DNA of 64,000 bases from Aaosphaeria pasadenensis (lineage: Eukaryota; Ascomycota; Dothideomycetes; Pleosporales). The position numbers and the translations under genes were made by a program. The stretch spans positions 62,001-126,000 of the forward strand of contig JAKLMB010000044.1 of the NCBI GenBank assembly GCA_022813625.1. Reading direction: 5' to 3'. Of this stretch, positions 1 to 9,608 are shown one piece after another. The notes beneath the pieces are model-generated. The model searched no databases. It was not told the origin of the DNA and saw only the letters and a list, made by a program, of their open reading frames with translations. The stretch's first letter is position 1. Each line of letters opens with the position of its first letter.

Positions 1-862
1 AATGAAGGATTACATGGCTCTAAATGGACCCGCCCAGCCAATTATCGATCTAGCCCTGCACAATGTCACCACGGCACCCTTCCTACTCGACCAACTACTT
101 GCGCTTTCTGCATTGCATCTCTCAGTACAAGATACGAATATGATTGAGAAAGCTTATTACCATCAACAAGCTACCGAATTACAAACGCGTGCGCTGGAAC
201 TCTTCAATCAAGCTGGAGAAGGAGGATGTAGCGATGAGAGTACTATTCCTGTCTTTGTCTTTGCATCCCTCCTTGGTATCCACGTTCTCCGCGAAACGCT
301 CTCTAGTCTCCAAAAGGACCTGTCCGCCTTTGTGGAATCTTTCATCCATTACGTTCACCTTCACCGAGGAGTGCGCACTGTGATCTCCATTGACACGTGG
401 CCGCTTATTCTTCAATCAGATCTCAAGCCTCTCTTATGTCTCCCAGTTTTGAGCGACGGCCTAGATAAGCAGACACAAGGACAAGAAACCCAGAAACTGA
501 ACGAATTTCTCAGTGAATATAGTTCAGCACAGGATTCCATTAAGGCGTGTCAAAGTGCGCTCGAGCATGCCCAATGGATGCTGGATCTGTGCAGACAAAA
601 TCCTGACCGAGAGGATGTTGGTGTGCACGCAACCATGGCTTGGCCGCTCTTGGTGCCTCAAGAATACATCGATGCTTTACACCAACACCGCCCAGAGGCT
701 TTCGCAGTCCTTGCCTTTTACGCGGCAGCTTTGCACCGCTACCGAACATACTGGGTCTTCGGAGAAGCTGGCTCAGCTTTGCTCTCTGCAATCTTGAATA
801 CCATTGGTTCGTTTTGGAGAGACAACTTGGGAGCTTCAATTGAAACACTGGTGATTGCGTAA
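1..862 (+). CDS. Fungal-specific transcription factor, C-terminal part (5' truncated by window)
   Basis: The open frame runs from the window edge to a TAA at 860-862. Its 286 residues match the C-terminal all-helical regulatory region of Zn2Cys6 proteins: the segment with PFLLDQLLALSALHL, then helices with the HRGVR motif, is typical of the sterol-uptake-control (UPC2-like) type. No zinc cluster is present in the visible part; it would lie upstream, outside the window. The ATG at position 2 is therefore probably internal. It is convergent with the RTA1-like gene that follows. A role as regulator of the neighbouring oxidase and glycosyltransferase block is inference only. Confidence 0.75.
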   Translation, partial: MKDYMALNGPAQPIIDLALHNVTTAPFLLDQLLALSALHLSVQDTNMIEKAYYHQQATELQTRALELFNQAGEGGCSDESTIPVFVFASLLGIHVLRETLSSLQKDLSAFVESFIHYVHLHRGVRTVISIDTWPLILQSDLKPLLCLPVLSDGLDKQTQGQETQKLNEFLSEYSSAQDSIKACQSALEHAQWMLDLCRQNPDREDVGVHATMAWPLLVPQEYIDALHQHRPEAFAVLAFYAAALHRYRTYWVFGEAGSALLSAILNTIGSFWRDNLGASIETLVIA

Positions 863-1134
863 TTGCTATTCATTCTAGATATCCTTTTCGCATCATGTTA
901 TCAAGACAAGATCGGAGATTGCTAGGCGAGTATAAATCATCGACAAACGCAACGAAGAGAAGGGTTCTCTTCACGCCTGAGGCCACCGACAGGGCTGAGA
1001 AGAAGGAGCTTGAATGAAATTCGATTGTCTTAGTCTTTTATTGCTGGCCAACCGCTCCTTTGTCCTCCTCATGGCTAAGCTGCGAAACGTCTATGTACAG
1101 GTCGATGATGGAACTATACTGTTCCTCTGAAACC

Positions 1135-2143
1135 CTAGTAGACGGATCGATTGAACCTCGCACCTTTTGACAGGGGAATGTTGTCAGGGCCCAGGGCATC
1201 GTCGTTAGGTTCTGCCAAGTTATTGTACTTATGAAGAACCTCACCTGGATGATACACGGCAAATACCGCTGCTACGATCACCATCAGCGTTGCATCTAGT
1301 AGATATACATAAACCTCCTTTTTTAACAACGCGCCATCATTCCCTTGCGCGTACTCTATCATGCGGAATAGGGAGCGTATCATGATGAGCAGACTAGCGA
1401 GATACAAAATCCAGAGAAACCTGGCCCAAGGCGCTGCGATGGTAAGCGACTTCGAGGTTGGATTCTTTGAGATTCGTATGTGGAACATAACGGTTACGAC
1501 CATGAAGAACGCAAAGAACAACACCTGAATCCCGAGGCCAAGGAGGATAACGTTGTTTCCGAGTTTCTGGGAGCTTTCCGACTTGGCCGTTGCGAGGATA
1601 CCGCCGCCTAAAAGATCAGGTCAGCCTTTGCTTGAGTCTAAATGTCACTTTTGTGACATATGCGGTCATCTAGCATACCTCCGCTCTGGCCAAAAAAGGA
1701 TAATACGTCTCCAAGTAAAAAGAACTTCGTGAGCCATTTTGGCTTGATTATCGAATATGATCCCGCGTCAAGGAGACGAACTAGTCTTCCAAACACCATG
1801 TAAATAGAAGCAGCATAAAAGGTTGGGCCAAGCAACGTCAGTAGACTCTGCATGATGTACGGCATTAACGTCCAATCCGGCGACTGTCGAGCGGACACGG
1901 CGCGTGCGACGTATCCAACAACTTCGACTAGCGGTGTGCATTAGAATGTAGTAGTGAAAGGAGCACTCCTTCATTGCACGTACAGAGACAGCCAATGACA
2001 AACGCGATGAAAGACCAAGTTCTGCTTTTAAAGAGCAGCTGAATATGCCGAATTGTGAGAATGATGAAGAATAGCACAAAAGTAACAGCCGCTCCAACAG
2101 AAGGGTCGTAATGGTAGAATTTGAATTCTCCGTCTGCAGCCAT
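1135..2143 (-). CDS. RTA1-like seven-transmembrane protein
   Basis: Three exons (2143-1984, 1927-1679, 1607-1135) encode 293 residues. The N-terminus reads YHYDPSVGAAVTFVLFFI and RTWSFIAFVIG, then FEVVGYVAR across the first splice; these are signature segments of the RTA1/lipid-translocating exporter family (Rta1, Rsb1, Rtm1). The hydrophobic pattern fits seven transmembrane helices. Introns are 56 and 71 bp with GTACGT/CTAG and GTATGC/TTAG ends. Family members are linked to resistance to aminocholesterol compounds and sphingoid-base export at the plasma membrane; the substrate here is unknown. The ATG at 2143 gives the expected length of about 300 residues. Confidence 0.88.
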
Positions 2144-2390
2144 CGTGCTTCGTCTTTCGAATGAATATCAAGCAGCGTTTCGTGACTCAAGTTGAATGAT
2201 GGGATGGAAAGTTTGTACTGTGTAATATTGACACACTATGAAGACAGAGCCCTTCCTGTCTTAAGTACATTCTTGGCTGCTAGATAATTGGATCCATCAC
2301 AAACGCCCGAAGTGTTATCATCCCAAACAAACACACAGACACAAGGACTGACTAATCCATGCGCCAGATTCACCACTCATAAGTGACATT

Positions 2391-2404
2391 CTATACGCGT
2401 ATAG
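2391..2404. promoter_or_regulatory. 14-bp perfect palindrome CTATACGCGTATAG
   Basis: The sequence reads the same on both strands and contains ACGCGT at its centre. Its inner 12 bases recur at 8815-8826, upstream of the glycosyltransferase gene. It lies between the divergent RTA1-like and FAD oxidase genes. A dimeric transcription-factor site is an inference. Confidence 0.4.
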
Positions 2405-3211
2405 CACCTGTGGGCACTAAACCCCTGCCAAGGTGTAAACTGGGTAACGGGACGCGTTGACGACGTGGATCCCGCAAGCTTAGCTAGGAAAGTGCATCTT
2501 ACGAGACCGAGCTGCATGGGATGTGTTCCTTGCATAAATTTACTCTATGATGGAGTGGGTCTTGAGGGAGGTACTGCGAAGCGGGACCAGAGTGAGCATC
2601 TGTACGCTTCTTGTCCGAGCCGACAGTTTTCCCCTGAGATGTAAGCATGAGAACGATTGGGTCAGTGTCGCTCTTAGTCCACAATAAGCCCTCTATTTTC
2701 AGGCATTCTAGGTGGGCTCTCCCGGTGTACAAGTAGGTTCAATGCTCGCGTTACTTGAACGATAAGCGTATGTCAAAAGGCGCCGAGGCCACAGTCCTGG
2801 TGATTCCTCCATATATTCGTAATTTGATAGCAACACGGGGTTATTGTTAATCGGAGGACAATTCTTTTGTTGTGCAAGAATTGCAAGGAAGAGCGAATTT
2901 AGCTGTCCTGCGTCAGTTTCGTGATGCAACACTGGAGCAAAACCAGCATTCTACTATCCACTTGTCCTAGCATTGTGTGATTGATTGACAGTACGCGGCC
3001 TTTTTGTCCCTCAATGGTAGTGGCGTAATTATTAGTGAAAATACAAGTACAAGTAGAACAATAAGCAATGATGTGGGGCGAATCTGGGTACGATCGTATA
3101 CGACGTTAGGAGATAGCCCCTAGCATTGTGGTACACAGCCTCATTGCGCATCACAAAAGTTAAGCAGGAACTACCAGTAAATCTCCGATCAAGCGAGTGA
3201 TGTCTGAACCT

Positions 3212-3219
3212 TATATAAA
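3212..3219 (+). promoter_or_regulatory. TATA box of the FAD oxidase gene
   Basis: TATATAAA lies 82 bp upstream of the ATG at 3301, a normal distance for a fungal core promoter. It supports the start at 3301 (MKLQLLL, a signal-peptide-like start) over an upstream in-frame ATG at 3259. Confidence 0.5.
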
Positions 3220-3300
3220 CCACTCGTAGCCAAGTAAAATATCTAAAAAGATCTTCTAGTGATAACTTCAAACCGATCATCTTTCTATTATCTATCAACG

Positions 3301-5167
3301 ATGAAGCTCCAATTACTATTGACCAGCTTGCTTCTTCGGCCTATACGCGGTGACTCTACTTGCAAGAATAACCCACTCGACCGCAAATGGCCTATCCTTG
3401 ACAACTGGAGTGCCTTGAATGAATCGGTCAATGGAGCTTTGATAAGAGCCAACCCAGTAGCAGCGACATGCTTTGCCAACAGCTCCTTCACGTCTACAAT
3501 CAACTGCGATACAGTTCAAAAGAGGTGGTTTGAATCGGCCTTCCAGGCCGAACAACCAGAGTCGATCGGTTATTCATACTGGGCAAACAACTCGTGCGTA
3601 CCGCCCAATGATTATGGATATCGGCATGGACAGCAATGCGAGTTAGGAGGCCTTCCTAGCTACATTCTCAACGCAACCACTGCCGAGCAAATTGCTGTCG
3701 CAGCCAAATGGGCAAGCTCGCTCGACATACGAGTCGTGGTCAAAGGCACAGGTCATGATCTAAATGGCAGGTAAGTGCAAGGTTCAATTAACCAATCCAA
3801 AAAAACATTCATCTGACCATTTCATAAGATCGAGCGGAGCATATTCATTGTCCATCTGGACTAAGCATATTCAAAACATCGATTTCAACTCTAGCTGGCA
3901 ACACCCTATTGCCAATAAAACCGAGAACGTTATGATAATTGGAAGTGGGCAAAATTGGGGTACTGCCTTACGATCCGCCGCTTCCGTAGGGAGGACTGTG
4001 GTTAGTGGACAAGACCCTACTGTTGGTCTTGGGGGATTCATTGGCGGTGGCGGACACGGCCCTTTGTCCAGCCACTATGGGCTTGCCGCTGACCAAGTAC
4101 TCCAAGCGACCGTGGTCACCACCGAGGGCCAGATCTTGATCGCAAATGATGCCCAGAATCAAGACTTGCTGTGGGCTATTCGCGGAGGAGGCCCCGGTCT
4201 GTACGGCATTGTTACCGAGTATGTGCTGCGTACGTATCCACTTCCTGAAAACGCCGTTGTAGGTACACTATCAATGTCGGTCACCAGCAACGAGGAGGCT
4301 ACCAGCGCATCTTGGACTGCTTTGGCTTCGCTCTACAGATCTATCCCAGACCTTATGGACTCTGGCCTTTCGGGCAATGGTTTCGCCTCAACCAAGGATA
4401 TTACCCCCAACGTGACACGAGCTGCTGATAAAGTGGTTGAGCTGTCTCTGACGTTCTTTGGATATAACACCACGGTATCGGCTTTCAAGTCCCTCCTCGA
4501 ACCTGTCGTTGCCCGCATGGCACCACAAGATCAAAATGAGACATTATCCGTCACGCTTTCTGAACCTACAGTCTTGCCATCATATTCGGCACTTTTTGAC
4601 GTTTTGAACCCTGAAACTAGCAGTTGTGGCAACATCAATCTAGTGTCTAGCCGATTGCTCGGTCGTCGCGAACTCACGGACCTGCCTGAAGATGAACTAC
4701 GGACCCATCTTCAAGACATAATGGATGGACAACTCACTGGACATCAGTCTAGGTTGATAGTCGGTCTCCAGGGCGGGCCGGGACCCAGGAACGTCGAGAA
4801 AGAGATGCGCGGTGCTCTGACCCCTGCTTGGCGCAATGCTTATATCCACCTCATCAGCACGGGAATTGATGTCGACTTCACAGGCGACGCAACACCTCAA
4901 GATGCCTTGTTGGCCGCGGCTGCGTGGACAGAGGAACACAGGGAAGCTGTCTGGCGCAAGTGGGCACCTGATTCAGGTTCTTACATTAACGAGGCAAATC
5001 CTTTCAATGGAAATTTTCAGTATGATTTCTATGGCGGAAACTATGACCGTCTACTCGCGATTAAGGAAAAGTACGACCCGACCTTTAGCCTATATGTGCA
5101 ATCGGGCGTGGGTAGCCATTTGTGGCACTATGACTTGAATACCGGAAAGCTGTGTCGCCAATCCTGA
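3301..5167 (+). CDS. Secreted FAD-linked oxidoreductase, berberine-bridge-enzyme-like
   Basis: Two exons (3301-3770 and 3829-5167; 58-bp intron) encode 602 residues. An N-terminal hydrophobic stretch (residues 1-12, ending near RPIRG) looks like a signal peptide. The FAD_binding_4 (PCMH-type) domain shows GTGHDLNG, with His152 expected to carry the covalent flavin, then the segment GGFIGGGGHGPLSSHYGLAAD and LLWAIRGGGPG. The C-terminus has the BBE motif (FYGGNYDRLLAIKEKYDP). The position usually holding the second flavin-linking Cys before PTVG is Asp (GQDPTVG), so single covalent attachment is likely. Several NxS/T sites fit secretion. Such enzymes oxidise alcohols, sugars or secondary-metabolite intermediates with O2; the substrate cannot be read from sequence. 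Confidence 0.9.
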
Positions 5168-5723
5168 ACTCTCAAGCCTTCTGATCGCTTGTTTCTAAAA
5201 GTCAGATGTAGAGAGTTAGGGAATACTGGATGTCTTGTAGAATTTTCCCAGAGCTAGAACATTTTCTTGCGTTTGTTTTTGCCATTTTTTGTATTGGAAA
5301 TAGACTGTAATAATATTAGAATTGAGCCATTAATCTTCAAAATTATGTTGCAAGTAGCCAATTCAATCAATCCTTGATTATCTGTGCTGAAAGTGCAGCT
5401 TCCTACTACTCACCATGGAAGACAATGCCCATGACTGGTATTTTCAATCCGCTTAGAAAACCTGATATATAACTGAACGTAGAGAGTAACAAAAGAAGTC
5501 AAGAAAACCAGTGCCTATGCTATGATGCATGTATGACATCGATCTTATGGAGAGGAACTTGGGGGTGGTCCAAGGTTTGCAAAATCTTCCATAACTCATA
5601 GCAACAATGGAATTTCTTCATACTGGCCCAGGGGTCCAACAACAATTAGTGGCTTGATTAACATGGCAGAAATAACGGGCTAGAAAGCAAATGGACCATT
5701 GTGGTCAGAAAAGAATTGTGTGA
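5168..5723. other. Convergent 3' intergenic region
   Basis: This lies between the stop codons of the FAD oxidase and the glycosyltransferase. It is AT-rich and carries no supported gene; it probably holds both 3' UTRs. Confidence 0.6.
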
Positions 5724-8361
5724 CTATGTTGACGACGACCTGCGAATCATCTGGTGAACCTTCTCATCCTGTGCCCGCTTGAAACCGCTGAGCACAGCGA
5801 GAACATCATCTTCCGACACCTTTTGAGCTAGTTTTTCACCCTCCCTAAACCTATGCGCTTTGACAACCTTGCGTGTATGTGACTTGGCAACATGTCGAAT
5901 GCTCTTGCAAATGCCTTGCCCAGGGTACGCCACCAGCCCTAAACCTGCGGATGCGACTTTGCTCCCAAAACCAAGAACACCTTTACCAACACCTTTAGCA
6001 ACCCCAAGTGCACCTTCTGATTTTCCTTCTTCATATGGCTTAGTCCAGAGACCTGTCACTCCATCTGTAATTCCATAGGCGAAGTTCTTTCCTGCCACTA
6101 CAAAACCACTACTCCAATCCTTAACCTCGCCATAGTCCTTCACTTCTTCTCCATATATTTTGGGGACTGCACGAAACCCTTCGGCACAAGCATATGGAAT
6201 GTCGACACTGACGCCCTTGAGCATCGTCATGTATAAACGACCGAACTTTTTGGCAGATGCGGCTGCCATGCGGCCAGCAGTCTCCCCGCCCGAAGCGCCC
6301 TCTACATTTGACCGTCGTAACTCGGAAATTGGTGCACGGATAATTCCAGTAGATGATGATGTGATATCCTGAACCCAGCCCATATATGCCGAGGAGGTGC
6401 TTGTTACCGGATCCCAGCGAGGATTGGTGATGAATATTGGCTGCGTGTTATAGCTATCCCAAATGTTAGATGACTTTAAAATATGAGGAATCGGTGTTAA
6501 AGCTTACGTTTTCAAGTCGGATTCGGTCAGAACTGAATTGTCTATCAGTATTTGGGCGGCCAATTTTGAGAGCTTGATGGGGAGTTTCTTGTACTCCCAT
6601 GAAGCGACATGGTATGGCAAAATGTCGCACTGAAGCATGGTATTAGGAAGGTTGGCGTGGAAAGATTGAACAGCGGCCTGTACACCACTCTCTGTTGCCA
6701 TTTGGGTTGAAATTTCTTGTGCTGCGCTCATGGCCTCTGGCTGGAGGCAAAACGATATCGCATTGACCAGGGTCTTGCTATCGAGAGTCTTTTGTGGCAT
6801 TGGAAGGGGACCTGCCCCTGCAGCGGCAACCATCTCACCCCAAAATGGCTGGCTAAAATTTTCATCAGCATACATAATTTACAGTCGAGCTAGGTGAATT
6901 CATACTCGCCGAAAAAAGGAATTATTGCAGTTGGGCATCCGTTCCTCAACCCGCACGCCGCGGTGCCGGCGCCGCCATGATGGACAACAGCAGAGACATG
7001 CTGAAACAGCCATTCATGTGGGCAATCACCAATAAATAAGACGTTTTCAGGGATATCCTGGAGTCCTTCTCCGAGGTTGCTCCAGCCTCGCGAGATAATT
7101 GCACGGACGTGACATATCTTGACTGCCTCTAGGATGATAGATGTCATTTTCGCAGGATCATCAATAACAATGCTACCAAACCCAATGTAGACTGGGGGAG
7201 GCCCTGCTTTTAGGAATGCTTCGATATCTTCTGGTGGACTGTAATGCGGCGGATCGCGGAAAAAGAAGCCACATACATCTGTCGATGGTTAGAGAGTGAT
7301 CTATGATGCGGATTGCAGCTACCCACCAATGTGCTCACCCCAATCTTGGGGTTTGGGCACTAGAGCAGGCGACCAGCAATACGTGAACGGTATTTTCAAT
7401 TGCTCAAGTAGCACAGGTCCGACTGTAAGGGGTATGGGCTCCAGGTCCAGTTCATGTCGCCAAGTATTGATTATATCTCCAAGCCTATGCTTAGGTTAGT
7501 TCGCCCTTGTGATAGAAGAAGTTCACGCTGACCCTTGCCAAGTTAACCATTCGACAATTCCATAACTCGCAAAATTGATGACCTCTGGAGATATCTTGCC
7601 GGCTTTGAAATTGGCTAATGGATGAGGAAAGGCTGCGGTGCTGCTCCAAGGCATAGTGAACATAAGGTGTAGTGGGATGCCTAATGCCTGTGCACAGTGC
7701 ACATGCGCAAAGCTTGGTGGGTTTGCTATAATTGCATCAGCTACAAAATGATCCTCAATGCAGGCAGCCCAGAAACCGCGGAGCATTTCTGCGATTATGG
7801 AACGCTTTCGCTGGATATCGCCCTGGCGTAGACTCTTCATGTTTGGAATGAGTCCAGGATTCTTCACCATGTAGGCCATGAGTTCTTTTGGATCCCCTCC
7901 AATAGCATAGAATTCTAGACCCGATTCTTGGACAAATGACTCGAAGACGTTATGGGTTGCTAGTCGAACGCGATGTCCATATTTCTGGAGCTCTTGACCA
8001 AGTGCGATAAAAGGCTGAACGTCTCCTCGACTACCAACAATTTGAATGACAATGTTTAGTCGAAGAGTCCATGGCCGGTGGACAGTAAGTCTACGGCTTG
8101 GGCGGTATTGCTTTGAGCCGCGCTCTGCTTTGCTTGCCCATCTCACAATTGACTTTGTCAGATTTGAGTGGAGGTCGATATCGATGCGTCCATCGTCTGT
8201 AAACCGTCAGCGATGGGCAATTCTGTTAGTATTGCAATCTAAAACCTACTGGTGACACCTGTATCGCCCGACGAAGGCACCAAGATCATCGGATCCTCAA
8301 GTTGATATGCCGGGGGCGCGCATCGCTCAGAATCGTCACTTAAACCTTCTTTGTTCGACAT
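5724..8361 (-). CDS. UDP-glucose:sterol 3-beta-glucosyltransferase-like protein (GT1)
   Basis: Six exons (8361-8250, 8196-7533, 7484-7327, 7278-6906, 6852-6508, 6453-5724) join in frame to give 793 residues. The N-terminal GT28-like domain begins NIVIQIVGSRGDVQPFIALG. The C-terminal nucleotide-sugar domain has the family segments WLTWQGLGD, DVCGFFF, FIGDCPHEWLFQHVSAVVHHGG and GAGT, and PFFGDQPFWGEMV across a splice. The last ~210 residues are a Gly-rich, probably membrane-associating tail (ITDGVTGLWTKPYEEGKSEG, GVGKGVLGFGSK) usual in filamentous-fungal members. It lacks the GRAM/PH region of Atg26. The predicted reaction is glucosylation of ergosterol or another lipid alcohol from UDP-glucose. 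The ATG at 8361 is the first in frame. Confidence 0.9.
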
Positions 8362-8482
8362 GCTTAGAGCCTGGCATCCGCACTGCTAGTTGAGGGTGAG
8401 TTCAGGCCTAAGAAGCTGTGTTTGGTAATTGGGAAAAGGCACTGAGATTATGTGGTACAGCAAGTTGCGCCACAGAGTCTTC

Positions 8483-8490
8483 ATATATAG
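8483..8490 (-). promoter_or_regulatory. TATA-like element of the glycosyltransferase gene
   Basis: TATATATG on the minus strand lies about 120 bp upstream of the ATG at 8361, a plausible core-promoter position. Confidence 0.35.
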
Positions 8491-8813
8491 CACGGGTGCT
8501 TGGCCAGATGGCGCTTGATTAGCTGAGGTTAATGGAGCTGTAGTGGGCCAACTTTTCGTTATAGTCGGTGAATGTCACATCCTAAGCTAGCTTGCGACTG
8601 CCCTGACAGCTGCGTAAAATCAAGTCCATGTCTGGTTGGCACCCACTCCCCTCCTGATTTCCCCAAGACCTAACATGGGTAAGTTACAAGCCCTTTGGGT
8701 ATAGGAAAAGAGCTGCCTATCGTATGAAAGATGGGTCAAGACTCAGACACAAGCTTTCAGATTTCGCATGGACGTCATTAGATATGATGATGGGTGGCTA
8801 GCGCTAGTGTGCT

Positions 8814-8857
8814 CTATACGCGTATAAATACGGACAGCTTAAACGCGTATAGATACG
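8814..8857. repeat. Palindrome plus tandem ACGCGTATA(A/G)ATACG 15-mers
   Basis: CTATACGCGTATA at 8814-8826 shares 13 bases with the palindrome at 2391. Two near-identical 15-mers, ACGCGTATAAATACG (8818-8832) and ACGCGTATAGATACG (8843-8857), are spaced 25 bp apart start to start, about 2.4 helical turns. Possible regulator sites upstream of the glycosyltransferase gene. Confidence 0.4.
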
Positions 8858-9608
8858 ACGTTGTAGTGCCAATCAGCTTGAAACCCGAACACTAGGCCAC
8901 TCTCCATCACACACTTAGATACGCCAATGCCTTGCTGCGATCGATCCTATTCGCAACTGCAGAGCCTCTATAGTAATTATATAGCTCTATAAAGAGTGCA
9001 GTCAAGGAGGATTTCATCCTTATACGCAAAAGGCCACTTTAATAGAGAAGTATGCTGTCCAGGAGTTTCACCGATCAACACAGAAAATATACAGAGAGGT
9101 GCAAAAGCGTTCCAGCGTGTCAGGATGCGCTAGCTTGTCGTAACATGCAGTAGCGTGCCTAGATATTCGTGTGTACTGCTGTAACAAACTTAACGTTACG
9201 CCTATAACAGGCTAACTAGTATTATAGCTAGGTAGCTATAGCGCATGCTAGCAGCCCTACCAGCCTTACTTCACTACTACAATCGCTTTAGAAAATGTCG
9301 ACATAGCTGGAATAAGAGAGAAATTTGCTTAATTCAAGGAATGGGTTGTAGAAGCTTGAATATCTTAGAAGCTTATGCCTCAGCCAGCAGTTTGCTGGAA
9401 AGGCTCACTTCAACCGGCTGCAGCTCCTCTGCCCCCTCAGCCTCAGCCTTGTTACAAGCCGACCGGTCAAGCAGAGCGCGCGGCTGGCTCAGCCTGGTAT
9501 ATAATTGCTGGCTGTCTGCACACTTCCTCACCATCGTCCTTCTATCTCCCTAGCCCTCGCCGCCTCTATTTCGAGCACCCGCGCAATGCTGAGCATTGAA
9601 GTGTGACT

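Larger units (their letters stand above)
2144..3300. other. Intergenic region between RTA1-like gene and FAD oxidase
   Basis: No convincing gene is seen in this 1.16 kb divergent region. It holds a perfect 14-bp palindrome at 2391-2404 and a TATA-like element at 3212-3219. Short open frames on both strands lack recognisable content. Confidence 0.6.
8362..9608. other. Intergenic region between glycosyltransferase and NLR
   Basis: No supported gene is seen in 1.25 kb. It contains a TATA-like element for the glycosyltransferase (8483-8490, minus strand), the palindromic element at 8815-8826 and a tandem 15-mer. The part from about 8930 is AT-rich and looks like degenerate sequence, without an identifiable transposon. 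Confidence 0.5.
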
